This document shows, one piece after another, positions 1 through 9,418 of a DNA stretch of 64,000 nt. The notes beneath the pieces were generated by a model, which made no database searches, had not been told where the DNA came from, and worked only from the letters and a program-made list of their open reading frames with translations. Each line of letters opens with the position of its first letter. Positions within the stretch are counted from its first letter, which is position 1. This DNA is from Caloranaerobacter sp050286925 (GTDB lineage Bacteria > Bacillota > Clostridia > Tissierellales > Thermohalobacteraceae), in NCBI RefSeq assembly GCF_050286925.1, contig NZ_JBFWFX010000001.1, forward strand, positions 1-64,000, in the 5' to 3' direction. Made by a program: the position numbers and the translations under genes.

Positions 1-3
1 CAA

Positions 4-121
<118 letters not shown>

Positions 122-193
122 TTCTTTTATTTTTTGTATAAAATTATGTTATAATCTAATAAGAATTCTTTGTTTAATTGGAGATGGTGTATC

Positions 194-865
194 ATGAATA
201 GATTATTTAAACGAATATTATTTATTTTATTGATAGGTATTATATTTGTAATAGGAATGATAGGAATTATTAATTATAATATAATCAATTTTTCTAGTAA
301 ATATATTGTATCTTTAGAAGATGCACCAAAATGCGAGGCAGCTTTAGTTCTAGGAGCTTTAGTATATAATAATGGAAGAGTATCGCCTATTCTTCAAGAT
401 AGGTTAGATATTGGAATTGAACTTTATAAAAATAATATAGTGAAAAAAGTTTTATTAAGTGGAGATCATGGACGAAAATCATATGATGAAGTTAATGCTA
501 TGAAAAAATATGCAATATCGCAAAATGTACCAGTAGAAGATATTTTTTTGGACCATGCAGGATTTAATACATATGATAGTTTATATAGGGCTAAGCATAT
601 TTTTCAAGCAAAAAAGATTATTATTGTTACTCAAGAATATCATTTACCAAGAGCAATTTATATTGCTAGAAAATTAGGTATAGAAGCATATGGAGTCATA
701 GCGGACAAACATATTTATCCTAAAATGCCTTTATATAAAAGTAGAGAGGCTTTAGCTCGAGTTAAAGATTATGTACTTGTAAATTTTTTGAAGCCAAGAT
801 CAAGATATTTGGGTGAGATTATAGATTTAAGTAGTGATGGACGAGTTACTGATGATAAAAGATAA
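194..865 (+). CDS. SanA/YdcF-family (DUF218) membrane-anchored protein
   Basis: The protein is 223 aa. One N-terminal membrane helix (about residues 7-28) is followed by a DUF218 domain containing the typical VLGA motif, a segment with NGRVSPIL and RLD, and LLSGDHG further on. The family includes E. coli SanA, ElyC and YdcF, linked to cell-envelope integrity; the biochemical activity is not settled. I chose the ATG at 194 because GGAGA lies just upstream. An in-frame upstream ATG at 170 has no clear ribosome site. The gene follows the rRNA operon and ends at a hairpin terminator. Confidence 0.8.
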   Translation: MNRLFKRILFILLIGIIFVIGMIGIINYNIINFSSKYIVSLEDAPKCEAALVLGALVYNNGRVSPILQDRLDIGIELYKNNIVKKVLLSGDHGRKSYDEVNAMKKYAISQNVPVEDIFLDHAGFNTYDSLYRAKHIFQAKKIIIVTQEYHLPRAIYIARKLGIEAYGVIADKHIYPKMPLYKSREALARVKDYVLVNFLKPRSRYLGEIIDLSSDGRVTDDKR

Positions 866-894
866 CTTACAAAGTTTGAAATATGTATTAAATG

Positions 895-937
895 GGTAGT
901 ATAATGATAATATGATATTATACTATCTATTTTTTTT
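895..937 (+). terminator. Rho-independent terminator
   Basis: A long AT-rich inverted repeat (GGTAGTATAAT ... ATTATACTATC) is followed directly by a T run. It sits between the DUF218 gene and the UPF0182 gene. Confidence 0.75.
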
Positions 938-954
938 GAGGGGGGAAATTAAAT

Positions 955-3729
955 TTGAACAAAAAGACCGGTTATATAATTAGTATTGTTATAATTTTAG
1001 CATTAGTTTTAATAAGTTCTTTTTCAAGTATCATAAATTTTATTACGGATTATCTATGGTTTAAGGAATTAGGATATACTAAGACATTTTTCACAAAATT
1101 AAGAACTCAATTTACAATAGGAATACCTACTTTTATTTTATTAACTTTATTATTAGCTTTTTATTTTAAATCTATCAAAAAAAGCTATTATAAAGTGGCT
1201 GGTATAATATCGAATAGGGCTGCAGAAAAAAGATTAAACTCTATAATTTGGGCTGTTTCAGCTTTGGTTTCATTATACATTTCTTCAATATTTGCAGGTA
1301 ATTTATGGTTTACTATATTAAAGTTTATCAATTCAAACAATTTTAATATTAAAGACCCTATATTTAATAAAGATATATCGTTTTACATATTTAAATTGCC
1401 TTTGTTAAGTGAAATTATAGATTTACTATTACTACTTTTGTTTATATTAATTATTTTAACTGTTGTATTTTATCTAATCCTTTTGGCAATAAGAAGGCCA
1501 GGGGTTTATAATGAAGATGAATTTTATGATGTTCCGGTTAGAAACTTAGATTCTTTATTTAATAAGAGAATTTTTAAAGTTATATTATTTCAAATAGGAT
1601 TAATAGGTTTAGTAATATTTATTATATTCGGTTTAAACTATATATTAAAAAGCTATGAAATATTGTATTCAACTAGAGGAAAAGTATATGGTGCAAGTTT
1701 TACTGATGTTCATATATCTTTATGGGTTTATAGAATAATGGCTTTTATATCTGTAATTTCAGCGATAGGATTTTTAATTGGTACTATTAAAAGAAAAGTT
1801 AGATTAGCATTAACAGGTCCTGTAGTTTTAATAATATTTTCTATGCTAGGAAGTATAGTTAGTGGATTATTTCAGCAGTTTATAGTTGAACCGAATGAGA
1901 TTTCAAAAGAAGAAAAATATTTAAAATACAACATAGAATATACTCAAAAGGCATACGGATTAGACAATGTAAAAGAAATGAATTTTAATGTTGAACAAAA
2001 TTTAACGAAAGAAGATTTGATTAAAAATAAAGAAACTATAAAAAATATAAGAATTAATGATTATAGACCTATAAATCAAGTATATAACCAGTTGCAAGGA
2101 ATAAGACAGTATTACAGATTTAATGATATAGATATAGATAGATATTATATAAATGGAGAATATACACAAGTATTTTTAGCAGCAAGAGAATTAGATCAAG
2201 AAAAATTGAGTGACCAAGCTAAAACTTGGATTAATTTACATTTGAAATATACTCATGGATATGGACTTACTTTATCACCAGTTAATTCAGTTACACCAGA
2301 AGGGCAGCCTAAACTTCTAATAAAGGATATTCCACCTGTTACAGAGACAGATTTAAAGATAAAAAGGCCAGAAATATACTTCGGTGAATTAACTAATAAT
2401 TATATAGTAGTAAATACGGATGAAAAAGAATTTGACTATCCAATTGGTGAAAATAATCAAGAAGCAGTATATCAAGGCTCAGCAGGTATAAAATTAAGTG
2501 GAATAAACAGACTATTATTTGCAATTAGAGAGGGAAGTTTTAAACTGATATTATCAAGTGATATTAATTCTGATAGTAAAATCATAATAAATAGAAATAT
2601 TATAGATAGGGTAAAAAAGATAGCACCTTTTATTATATATGATAGCGACCCATATTTAGTTATAAATCAAGAAGATGGTAAACTTTACTGGATAATTGAT
2701 GGATATACTGTAAGTAGTAGATATCCATATTCACAGCCTTATAGAGACACAAATATTAACTATATTAGAAATTCAGTAAAGGTAGTTATAGATGCTTACA
2801 ATGGAACTACTAAATACTATGTATTTGATGAAGAAGATCCTATAATAATGACTTATAAAAATATATTTTCTGATTTATTTCTAGATAAAAGTCAGATGCC
2901 TAAAGGTTTAAGGGAGCATGTTAGATATCCTCAATTACTATTTGATATACAGTCTGAAGTATATAAGGTATATCATATAAATAATCCTGTTGTTTTTTAT
3001 AACAAAGAAGACGTATGGGATATAGCTAAAGAAAAATATATGTCAAATGTTCAAAGGGCTGAATCAAATTATGTTATGTTTAAATTACCAGATGAAGATA
3101 AAGCAGAATTTCTTTTAACAGTACCTTATACACCAGCTACAAAGCCTAATATGACAGCACTATTTGTTGCTAGAAATGATGGAGAAAATTATGGTAAACT
3201 ATTTATTTATAAATTTCCGAAATCTAAAACTGTAGACGGTTTAATGATGATAGAATCTAGAATAGATCAAGATTCAAATATTTCACCACAATTGACATTA
3301 TGGAGTCAAAAAGGTTCTATAGTGTTAAGAGGAAATTTATTAGTAATACCAATAGAAAAGTCTCTATTATATGTAGAACCTATATATTTACAAGCTGATA
3401 ATGAAAATAGTTTACCAGAGGTTAAAAGAGTAATAGTTGCATATAAAAATAAAATAGTTATGGAAGAAACTTTAGAAGAAGCTCTTACTAAAATCTTCGG
3501 ACAGATAGATAGAGAAGAAGATAAAAATGGTGTAATTGATAATGTAGATGTAAATATATCAGATGGAAATTTAAAAGAAATAATAAAAAGAGCAAATGAA
3601 ATATTTAATAAAGCTAAAGAGGCTTCTCAAAAAGGTGATTGGGCTAAATATGGAGAGTATTTAAATAAATTAGAAAATATTTTAAATAGTTTAAATAACT
3701 CATTAAACAATGAATCAGTAAATCAATAG
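955..3729 (+). CDS. UPF0182 family large membrane protein
   Basis: The protein is 924 aa, the usual size for the UPF0182 (COG1615) family. About seven hydrophobic helices occupy the first 310 residues, including the early motif DYLWFKELGY. A long extracytoplasmic region follows, and the tail (about residues 840-920) is acidic with coiled-coil character. Function is unknown across the family. Translation starts at TTG 955 behind GAGGGGGGAAA. luxS follows after 20 bp, so the two could be cotranscribed. Confidence 0.88.
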   Translation: MNKKTGYIISIVIILALVLISSFSSIINFITDYLWFKELGYTKTFFTKLRTQFTIGIPTFILLTLLLAFYFKSIKKSYYKVAGIISNRAAEKRLNSIIWAVSALVSLYISSIFAGNLWFTILKFINSNNFNIKDPIFNKDISFYIFKLPLLSEIIDLLLLLLFILIILTVVFYLILLAIRRPGVYNEDEFYDVPVRNLDSLFNKRIFKVILFQIGLIGLVIFIIFGLNYILKSYEILYSTRGKVYGASFTDVHISLWVYRIMAFISVISAIGFLIGTIKRKVRLALTGPVVLIIFSMLGSIVSGLFQQFIVEPNEISKEEKYLKYNIEYTQKAYGLDNVKEMNFNVEQNLTKEDLIKNKETIKNIRINDYRPINQVYNQLQGIRQYYRFNDIDIDRYYINGEYTQVFLAARELDQEKLSDQAKTWINLHLKYTHGYGLTLSPVNSVTPEGQPKLLIKDIPPVTETDLKIKRPEIYFGELTNNYIVVNTDEKEFDYPIGENNQEAVYQGSAGIKLSGINRLLFAIREGSFKLILSSDINSDSKIIINRNIIDRVKKIAPFIIYDSDPYLVINQEDGKLYWIIDGYTVSSRYPYSQPYRDTNINYIRNSVKVVIDAYNGTTKYYVFDEEDPIIMTYKNIFSDLFLDKSQMPKGLREHVRYPQLLFDIQSEVYKVYHINNPVVFYNKEDVWDIAKEKYMSNVQRAESNYVMFKLPDEDKAEFLLTVPYTPATKPNMTALFVARNDGENYGKLFIYKFPKSKTVDGLMMIESRIDQDSNISPQLTLWSQKGSIVLRGNLLVIPIEKSLLYVEPIYLQADNENSLPEVKRVIVAYKNKIVMEETLEEALTKIFGQIDREEDKNGVIDNVDVNISDGNLKEIIKRANEIFNKAKEASQKGDWAKYGEYLNKLENILNSLNNSLNNESVNQ

Positions 3730-3749
3730 GAAGGAGAAAGATTAATCCA

Positions 3750-4199
3750 ATGAAAGTAGAGAGTTTTGAATTAGACCATACAAAAGTGAAGGCTCCTTAT
3801 GTAAGGAAAGCTGGCAAGATAATTGGTCCTAAGGGTGACATAGTGCAAAAATATGATTTAAGATTTATACAACCTAATGTAGGTGCTATACCAACAGCTG
3901 CAATGCATACAATTGAACATTTGATGGCAACTTATTTTAGAGATGAAATAGAAAATATTATAGATATTTCACCTATGGGATGTAGAACTGGATTTTATTT
4001 AATAAAATTTGGAGAAACAGATGTTGAAGATATCAGAAAGGCTTGGATTAGAGTTTTAAAAAGAATTATAGAAACTAAAGAAGAAGAGGTTCCAGCTACG
4101 AATGAAGTGCAATGTGGCAATTTCAGAGACCATTCATTATTTTCAGCTAAAGAATATGCAAAAACAGTTTTAGAAAAGCTTGAACAAGAAGGTGAATAA
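3750..4199 (+). CDS. luxS: S-ribosylhomocysteine lyase LuxS
   Basis: LuxS cleaves S-ribosylhomocysteine to homocysteine and DPD, the precursor of autoinducer-2, within the activated methyl cycle. The protein is 149 aa, slightly shorter than the Bacillus enzyme. It has the metal-binding HTIEH motif (His53, Glu56, His57), the third metal ligand in QCGNF (Cys122) and the catalytic cysteine in MGCRTG (Cys78). AAGGAGAAAG precedes the start. The next gene begins one base after the stop, which couples homocysteine release to a PLP enzyme using related substrates. Confidence 0.97.
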   Translation: MKVESFELDHTKVKAPYVRKAGKIIGPKGDIVQKYDLRFIQPNVGAIPTAAMHTIEHLMATYFRDEIENIIDISPMGCRTGFYLIKFGETDVEDIRKAWIRVLKRIIETKEEEVPATNEVQCGNFRDHSLFSAKEYAKTVLEKLEQEGE

Positions 4200-4200
4200 A

Positions 4201-5160
4201 ATGAAGAAATATATAGAAAATATAAGTCAAATAATAGGAAATACACCAATGTTTAAATTTGATAATAAAGCTTATGGTATACCAAATAATGTAAATATAT
4301 TTGCGAAATTAGAATATCTTAATCCTGGTGGTAGTATAAAAGATAGAACAGTTTTGTATATGTTAGAGCAAGCCGAAAAAAAAGGTATTATTAAGCCAGG
4401 GGATACTTTACTTGAAGCTACAGCAGGTAATACAGGTATTGCGTTAGCGTTATTAGGTGTACAAAAAGGATACAGAGTTATATTAGTAGTACCAGGTAAA
4501 TTCTCTATTGAAAAACAGATTATCATGAGAGGATTAGGTGCAGAAGTTTATAGTACACCTACAAAAGAAGGAATGGAAGGGGCTTATAGAAAAATAGAAG
4601 AATTATTAAAAGAAATTCCAAATGGTTATGTACTTAATCAATTTACAAATCCACTAAATCCAGAGGCACATTATGTAATGACAGGTCCAGAAATATATGA
4701 CGATATGGATGGAGAAATAGATGTATTTGTTGCAGGTGCAGGAACTGGTGGTGCTTATTCTGGTATAGTTAAGTATTTAAAAGAAAAGAATAAAAATATA
4801 AAAGGAATATTAGCCGATCCAGTAGGTTCAATATTAGGTGGTGGCGAGTATGCTGCTTATAGAATAGAGGGAATTGGTAATGATTTTGTACCTGAAACTA
4901 TGGATATGTCTTTAGTTGATGAAGCTATTTATGTAAATGATGATGAAGCGTATGATATGGTTAGGGATATTGCAGTAAAATCAGGACTTACAGTTGGATC
5001 ATCTTCAGGAGCCAATTTGGTAGCTGCAATAAAATATGCAAAGAAATATAAAGGCGATAAGAAAATTAACATTGTAACTTTAATGCCTGATAGAAGTGAT
5101 AGATATTTCAGTAAAGATATATATGGGTTTAATGATATGTATGAAAGTGATGAGGACTAA
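4201..5160 (+). CDS. Cysteine synthase family PLP enzyme (CysK or MccA type)
   Basis: This is a 319 aa fold-type II PLP enzyme. The cofactor lysine lies in NPGGSIKDRT (Lys47), the substrate loop in EATAGNTGIAL, and the phosphate-binding loop in GTGGAYSG. The family contains O-acetylserine sulfhydrylases and O-acetylserine-dependent cystathionine beta-synthases (MccA). The position directly after luxS favours a role in converting LuxS-derived homocysteine to cystathionine, but no mccB partner follows, so the exact reaction is inferred. I chose ATG 4201 with AAGGTGA upstream; a TTG inside luxS would extend it by seven codons. Confidence 0.85.
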   Translation: MKKYIENISQIIGNTPMFKFDNKAYGIPNNVNIFAKLEYLNPGGSIKDRTVLYMLEQAEKKGIIKPGDTLLEATAGNTGIALALLGVQKGYRVILVVPGKFSIEKQIIMRGLGAEVYSTPTKEGMEGAYRKIEELLKEIPNGYVLNQFTNPLNPEAHYVMTGPEIYDDMDGEIDVFVAGAGTGGAYSGIVKYLKEKNKNIKGILADPVGSILGGGEYAAYRIEGIGNDFVPETMDMSLVDEAIYVNDDEAYDMVRDIAVKSGLTVGSSSGANLVAAIKYAKKYKGDKKINIVTLMPDRSDRYFSKDIYGFNDMYESDED

Positions 5161-5182
5161 ATTTCATTAGTCCTCATTATTT
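5151..5182 (+). terminator. Bidirectional terminator hairpin
   Basis: The inverted repeat GAGGACTAA ... TTAGTCCTC overlaps the stop codons of the two converging genes and is followed by a T-rich run on the plus strand and an A/T-rich run on the other. Confidence 0.65.
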
Positions 5183-5354
5183 TTATTTCTTCAGCAGACA
5201 TAGAGTCTAATTGTTTAGCTTTTATAGCTATATCATTTCTATTAATAATTCCTTTATCTACTAGAACTTCAATGATGCTTGCAATAGCTAAGGTATTTCT
5301 ATAATCTATTTCTTTTAAATCACTTAATTGAGCAATAAAGTCTATATTGTTCAT
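5157..5354 (-). CDS. Small conserved-looking hypothetical protein
   Basis: This is a 65 aa soluble protein, mostly helical in appearance, with SMSAEEIKIMRTNEI at its end. I do not recognise the family. A strong ribosome site (AGGAGGG) lies a few bases before the ATG at 5354, which supports real translation and rules out an upstream TTG. It converges on the cysteine synthase gene and shares its terminator. Confidence 0.6.
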   Translation of the reverse strand: MNNIDFIAQLSDLKEIDYRNTLAIASIIEVLVDKGIINRNDIAIKAKQLDSMSAEEIKIMRTNEI

Positions 5355-5445
5355 AATAACCCTCCTAACCAATTATATATTTGTATTGTTGACAAATTTA
5401 TGAAATATATACAATAGTTTTGGGGAGAATAGTATTAATATTTTT

Positions 5446-5640
5446 TTATAATCCATAGGAAATTATAATAAAATCCCATATTTTAAAAATTTAATATTGA
5501 TTTTATTGAAACTTTGTCTGGCATGTTTACATGCCAGAGTCGTTATAAACTACATTAATTTGTGGATAATTTTAAATATAATTTCCGTAATGGATATAGG
5601 CAAAATCTTCCTTAATTTATTTAAATTGAAGATTTTGTTC
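5446..5640 (+). repeat. Palindromic interspersed repeat, copy A
   Basis: The left arm TATAATCCATAGGAAATTAT (5447-5466) is nearly complementary to the right arm near 5576-5598 (TAATTTCCGTAATGGATATA). A further inverted repeat follows (CAAAATCTTC ... GAAGATTTTG, 5600-5638). Related copies are at 35034-35150 and, inverted, at 51810-51925. This copy has a longer centre containing its own hairpin (GGCATGT..ACATGCC). No coding capacity is evident, so it looks like a MITE or REP-type element. Confidence 0.65.
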
Positions 5641-5709
5641 TACATATTTATGTTTTAAACGTTATGGTGATATTATCATAAAATAATCACACAAAATTTT
5701 GAAATCACC

Positions 5710-5738
5710 TTGAAAAAGATTATTTTGTATGGTAAAAT
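5710..5738 (+). promoter_or_regulatory. Promoter of the serS T-box transcript
   Basis: TTGAAA at 5710-5715 and TAAAAT at 5733-5738 are separated by 17 bp, and transcription would start just before the T-box leader. Confidence 0.6.
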
Positions 5739-5744
5739 TATGCT

Positions 5745-5982
5745 CAAAATTAGATAGGAAAAAAGCTTTGAAGGGAAATAGTAGATAATTTGCTTCCTTA
5801 AGAGAGCCGATGGTTGGTGGAAATCGGTGGGAGCGGTTATCGAATCCGTCCTGGAGCTTTTTACCCAAAAGTAAAACCGATGCACCGGTTATAGTGCACA
5901 AAAGTGAGCTTAAAGCTAACTAGGGTGGCAACGCGGGAAAACTTCTCGTCCCTAAATAATTTAGGGATGGGAATTTTTTTTT
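5745..5982 (+). promoter_or_regulatory. T-box riboswitch (serine) controlling serS
   Basis: The leader has the T-box core AGGGTGGCAACGCGGG (5922-5937) followed by a terminator hairpin with a T run (5943-5982). In stem I, GAGAGCCGATGGTTGGTGG precedes the specifier region GAATCCGTC. By its position the specifier is the serine codon UCC (5845-5847). Uncharged tRNA-Ser should bind and stabilise the antiterminator, allowing serS transcription. A matching tRNA-Ser with anticodon GGA lies at 9675-9767. Confidence 0.93.
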
Positions 5983-6015
5983 AGAATAAAGATAGTAAAA
6001 GAAGAGGGGTTCTCT

Positions 6016-7290
6016 ATGTTAGATATTAAAAGAATAAGAAATAATCCAGATGAAGTGAGGAAAGCTCTAGAAAAAAGAGGTTTAGGTTCAGAAATTGATG
6101 AGGTACTGGAACTAGATGAAAAGAGAAGAAAACTATTAGTTCAAGTTGAAGAAATGAAGGCAAAACAAAATGCTGTATCAAAAGAGATACCAAAGCTTAA
6201 GAAGGAAGGAAAAGATATTTCGGAAGTACTAAATGAAATGAAGGAATTATCTCAAAAGATTAAGGACATTGATGTATTAGTTAAGGAAATTGATAATCAA
6301 TTAAGAGAAGCTTTGTTAAGAATACCCAATACACCTCATCCTGATATTCCAATAGGAGATAGTGATGAAGATAATGTTGAAGTTAGGAGATGGGGAAATC
6401 CTACAAAGTTTGATTTTGAGCCAAAAGCTCATTGGGATATCGGTGCTGATTTAGATATATTAGATTTTGAGAGAGCTTCTAAAATTACAGGTTCAAGATT
6501 TGCTCTATTTAAAGGGTATGGAGCAATGCTTGAAAGAGCATTAATCAACTTTATGATAAACTTGCATACTAAGGAACATGGGTTTACAGAAATAATGCCA
6601 CCATTTATGGTAAATAGAGATAGTATGATTGGAACAGGCCAGCTTCCAAAATTCGAAGAAGATGCTTTTAGACTACCTAGTAAAGACTTCTTTTTAGTTC
6701 CTACAGCAGAAGTTCCTGTAACTAATATACACAGAGATGAAATATTAAAAGAAGAAATGCTACCAATATACTATGTTGCTTATACACCTTGTTTTAGGCA
6801 AGAAGCAGGTTCGGCTGGGAGAGATACTAGAGGTCTTATTAGAAATCATCAATTTGATAAGGTTGAATTAGTTAAAATAGTTAAACCAGAGAATTCATAC
6901 AGCGAATTAGAAACATTAACTAATTGTGCTGAAAAAGTTTTACAGCTTCTAAAATTACCATATAGAGTAGTAGAATTATGTTCTGGAGATTTAGGATTTT
7001 CAGCTGCAAAAACTTATGATATAGAAGTTTGGATGCCAAGTTATAACAGATATGTAGAAATATCATCTTGTAGTAATTTTGAAGATTACCAAGCAAGAAG
7101 GTTAAATATGAGATATAGACCAAATGATAAAGGTAAGGTAACATTTGTTCATACTCTAAATGGTTCTGGTTTAGCAGTAGGAAGGACATTTGCAGCAATA
7201 CTTGAAAATTATCAACAAGAAGATGGAAGTGTAGTTATACCAGAAGTGCTAAGACCATATATGGGTGGATTAGAAGTAATTAAGAAATAG
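6016..7290 (+). CDS. serS: Seryl-tRNA synthetase
   Basis: This class II synthetase charges tRNA-Ser in the cytoplasm. At 424 aa it is full length. Residues 1-110 form the tRNA-binding coiled-coil arm. The catalytic domain has motif 2 (RQEAGSAGRDTRG) and motif 3 (GSGLAVGRTFAAILENYQ). GAAGAGGGG precedes the ATG. The upstream T-box with a serine specifier is independent support for the assignment. Confidence 0.98.
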   Translation: MLDIKRIRNNPDEVRKALEKRGLGSEIDEVLELDEKRRKLLVQVEEMKAKQNAVSKEIPKLKKEGKDISEVLNEMKELSQKIKDIDVLVKEIDNQLREALLRIPNTPHPDIPIGDSDEDNVEVRRWGNPTKFDFEPKAHWDIGADLDILDFERASKITGSRFALFKGYGAMLERALINFMINLHTKEHGFTEIMPPFMVNRDSMIGTGQLPKFEEDAFRLPSKDFFLVPTAEVPVTNIHRDEILKEEMLPIYYVAYTPCFRQEAGSAGRDTRGLIRNHQFDKVELVKIVKPENSYSELETLTNCAEKVLQLLKLPYRVVELCSGDLGFSAAKTYDIEVWMPSYNRYVEISSCSNFEDYQARRLNMRYRPNDKGKVTFVHTLNGSGLAVGRTFAAILENYQQEDGSVVIPEVLRPYMGGLEVIKK

Positions 7291-7294
7291 TCTA

Positions 7295-7325
7295 GGTATC
7301 AGGATATCCTGATACCTTGTTATAT
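7295..7325 (+). terminator. Palindromic terminator-like hairpin after serS
   Basis: A perfect palindrome (GGTATCAGGATATCCTGATA then CC, from 7297) follows serS and is trailed by a moderately T-rich stretch. The T run is weak, so termination is likely but not certain. Confidence 0.5.
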
Positions 7326-7393
7326 TAAACTTGATTTGACAAAAAATATATATTGATGTATCATATATAGTTGTGGTAATGATTATATTTTGT

Positions 7394-7470
7394 GCACCCG
7401 TAGCTCAGTAGGATAGAGCGGCGGCCTCCTAAGCCGTGTGTCGGAGGTTCGAATCCTCTCGGGTGCGCCA
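7394..7470 (+). tRNA. tRNA-Arg (anticodon CCT)
   Basis: The cloverleaf is complete. The acceptor GCACCCG pairs with CGGGTGC, the anticodon loop is CTCCTAA (CCT at 7428-7430), the T loop is TTCGAAT, and CCA is encoded at the end. Confidence 0.96.
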
Positions 7471-7496
7471 TTTTTGTATATAGGAGAAGCTTGTCT

Positions 7497-7955
7497 ATGG
7501 ATGAATATTTCATGAGATTGGCTTTAGAAGAAGCATATAAAGCTTATAAAATTGATGAGGTTCCTGTAGGAGCTATTATTGTAAAAGATGGAAAGGTTAT
7601 AGGAAGAGGACATAATACTAAAGAAACATTAAAGGACGCCACTTGCCATGCAGAGATTATAGCTATTAAAGAGGCAAGTAAAGCACTAGGAGGTTGGAGA
7701 CTTTTAGGAACCACTATGTATGTTACTATAGAGCCTTGTCCAATGTGTGCAGGAGCAATAATAAATTCTAGGATAGAAAGACTTGTTATAGGTGCTAGAG
7801 ATATAAAAATGGGCGGCTGTGGTTCTGTAATAAATATAGTTGATAATCCTAAATTTAATCACAGAGTAGATGTTGTATGGGGTGTGTTAGATAAACATTG
7901 CTCTGATATTATGAAAGAATTTTTTAAAAAACTTAGAGGAGATTCAAAAAAGTAA
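7497..7955 (+). CDS. tadA: tRNA-specific adenosine deaminase TadA
   Basis: TadA converts A34 to inosine in tRNA-Arg(ACG). The 152 aa protein carries the zinc deaminase signature: CHAE (His51 ligand, Glu53 proton shuttle) and PCPMCAGA (Cys81 and Cys84 ligands). The ATG at 7497 lies ten bases after AGGAG; a TTG two codons upstream is possible but too close to that site. It sits between tRNA-Arg and tRNA-Ser, upstream of the SRP RNA and dnaX, as in many Firmicutes. Confidence 0.95.
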   Translation: MDEYFMRLALEEAYKAYKIDEVPVGAIIVKDGKVIGRGHNTKETLKDATCHAEIIAIKEASKALGGWRLLGTTMYVTIEPCPMCAGAIINSRIERLVIGARDIKMGGCGSVINIVDNPKFNHRVDVVWGVLDKHCSDIMKEFFKKLRGDSKK

Positions 7956-8004
7956 TACATATATAGAAATTTTATTATTAGCTTATTAGCTATATTTTAA
8001 ATAT

Positions 8005-8099
8005 GGAGAGATGGCAGAGCTGGTCGAATGCGCCTGACTCGAAATCAGGTGTACACCCCCTAAGGTGTACCGAGGGTTCGAATCCCTCTCTCTCCGCCA
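8005..8099 (+). tRNA. tRNA-Ser (anticodon CGA)
   Basis: This is a class II tRNA with a long variable arm (GTACACC..GGTGTAC). The acceptor is GGAGAGA/TCTCTCC, the anticodon CGA is at 8040-8042 in a CCTGA..TCAGG stem, and CCA is encoded. Confidence 0.96.
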
Positions 8100-8180
8100 T
8101 ATAAAAATTGATATTATTGTTTTTTTAAGACAAAGCACTAATTGATTTAAAAGTTAATATTATAATGAATAAATTCATAA

Positions 8181-8313
8181 GTGCACAGGGGAGTAACTAG
8201 CACTTTTTAAGTGTAATTAAGCCAACATCATGATAAGTTTTCTTATCTGGCTTAATTTTAAATAGTGAGACTTGTGTATAGCGTTATTACGTTATACTCA
8301 AGTCTTTATTTTT
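8181..8313 (+). promoter_or_regulatory. yybP-ykoY (Mn2+) riboswitch with overlapping terminator
   Basis: The leader holds the conserved GGGGAGTA segment (from 8188), a CACTT..AAGTG stem, an AAGCCAACATCA...TGGCTT stem-loop matching the family's second metal-site loop, and a closing GAGACTTGTG strand that pairs with CACAGG to form P1. The same closing strand is the 5' arm of a terminator (AGACTTG at 8268-8274 with CAAGTCT at 8299-8305, then a T run). P1 formation with Mn2+ bound would therefore prevent termination, giving an ON switch for the antiporter gene. The assignment is from sequence features only; no covariance search was possible. Confidence 0.8.
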
Positions 8314-8398
8314 ACAAAGACGAAAATTATATTTAAAATTATTCACAATTCAATAAGGTATAATAATTCCTTATGAATTAAAAAAGGAAGGTGTTTTT

Positions 8399-9418
8399 AT
8401 GGAATCGTTAATATCAAATATTATTACTGATGCATCTTTACCAGTTCTCTTTATGATTATAGCAATAACTTTATATACGTTAAGTAAAGGAGCTGATTTA
8501 CTAGTAGACGAGGCAGTAGCATTATCAGAGGAATTAGGAATACCAAAAATGATTATTGGTGCTACAATTGTGAGTTTAGGAACTACACTTCCTGAAGCTT
8601 CAGTTTCGGTCATGGCATCAATTACAGGCAATTCTAGTTTAGCTTTAGGGAATGCAGTTGGTTCTGTAATATGTGATACAGGACTCATACTTGGTATTGC
8701 AGCATTAATTTCCCCACTTAAAATACAGAAAGATGTTGTTAATAGGCATGGTTGGATTCAATTTTTTGCTGGATTATTGTTAGTGTTAGTTTCTATACCA
8801 TTCACTTCTTTAAGATATATATTTACTAAAGGAGGATATATATCTAATTTATCTGGATTTTTACTTGTTTTCTTGTTAATAGTATATATATACACTTCTA
8901 TAAAATGGACTAAAAATAGTAAAAATGAAGATTCAGTTGTAGTAGAGTCTAGCGGAAAAATAAAAAATAAATTTATGATTTTAATAAAACTAGTTTTAGG
9001 TGTAGTTATTATTATTATCTCTTCGAAAATATTAATTCCAACAGTACAAGAAACGGCTATGAGATTAAATGTTCCAAATAGTGTAATAGCAGCTACTTTA
9101 GTTGCATTTGGCACATCACTTCCAGAACTTGTTACATCTGTTACAGCTTCTATAAAAGGTCATGGAGAATTAGCTATTGGTAATGTTATAGGTGCAGATA
9201 TTTTAAATGTACTATTCGTGGTAGGATCAGCGGCAGCCTTTTCAAAAGAAGGTATACACGTTACTCCTGATTTTTTCAAATTATATTTTCCAGCAATGAT
9301 ATTTGTCTTAGCTGTATTCAGATTAAGCACTATATTTAGTAAAGATAAATTAAAAAGAACATCAGGATTGATTTTACTATTAACTTATATTGTAATAAGC
9401 ATATTAAGTTATTTGTAG
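8399..9418 (+). CDS. CaxA/YrbG-type cation antiporter, possible Mn2+ exporter
   Basis: This is a 339 aa inner-membrane protein of the calcium/sodium exchanger superfamily. About ten helices form two inverted halves, each with the alpha-repeat motif: GATIVSLGTTLPEAS near residue 60 and AATLVAFGTSLPELVTS near residue 230. The acidic PE residues bind the cation in this family. Sequence alone suggests Ca2+/Na+ exchange. The Mn2+-type riboswitch in its leader suggests that Mn2+ export is at least one physiological role. AAGGAAGGTG precedes the ATG. Confidence 0.88.
   Translation: MESLISNIITDASLPVLFMIIAITLYTLSKGADLLVDEAVALSEELGIPKMIIGATIVSLGTTLPEASVSVMASITGNSSLALGNAVGSVICDTGLILGIAALISPLKIQKDVVNRHGWIQFFAGLLLVLVSIPFTSLRYIFTKGGYISNLSGFLLVFLLIVYIYTSIKWTKNSKNEDSVVVESSGKIKNKFMILIKLVLGVVIIIISSKILIPTVQETAMRLNVPNSVIAATLVAFGTSLPELVTSVTASIKGHGELAIGNVIGADILNVLFVVGSAAAFSKEGIHVTPDFFKLYFPAMIFVLAVFRLSTIFSKDKLKRTSGLILLLTYIVISILSYL

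Noticed and set aside
5662..5901. Minus-strand frames opposite the serS T-box
   Set aside because: They are antisense to a recognised riboswitch and lack ribosome sites.
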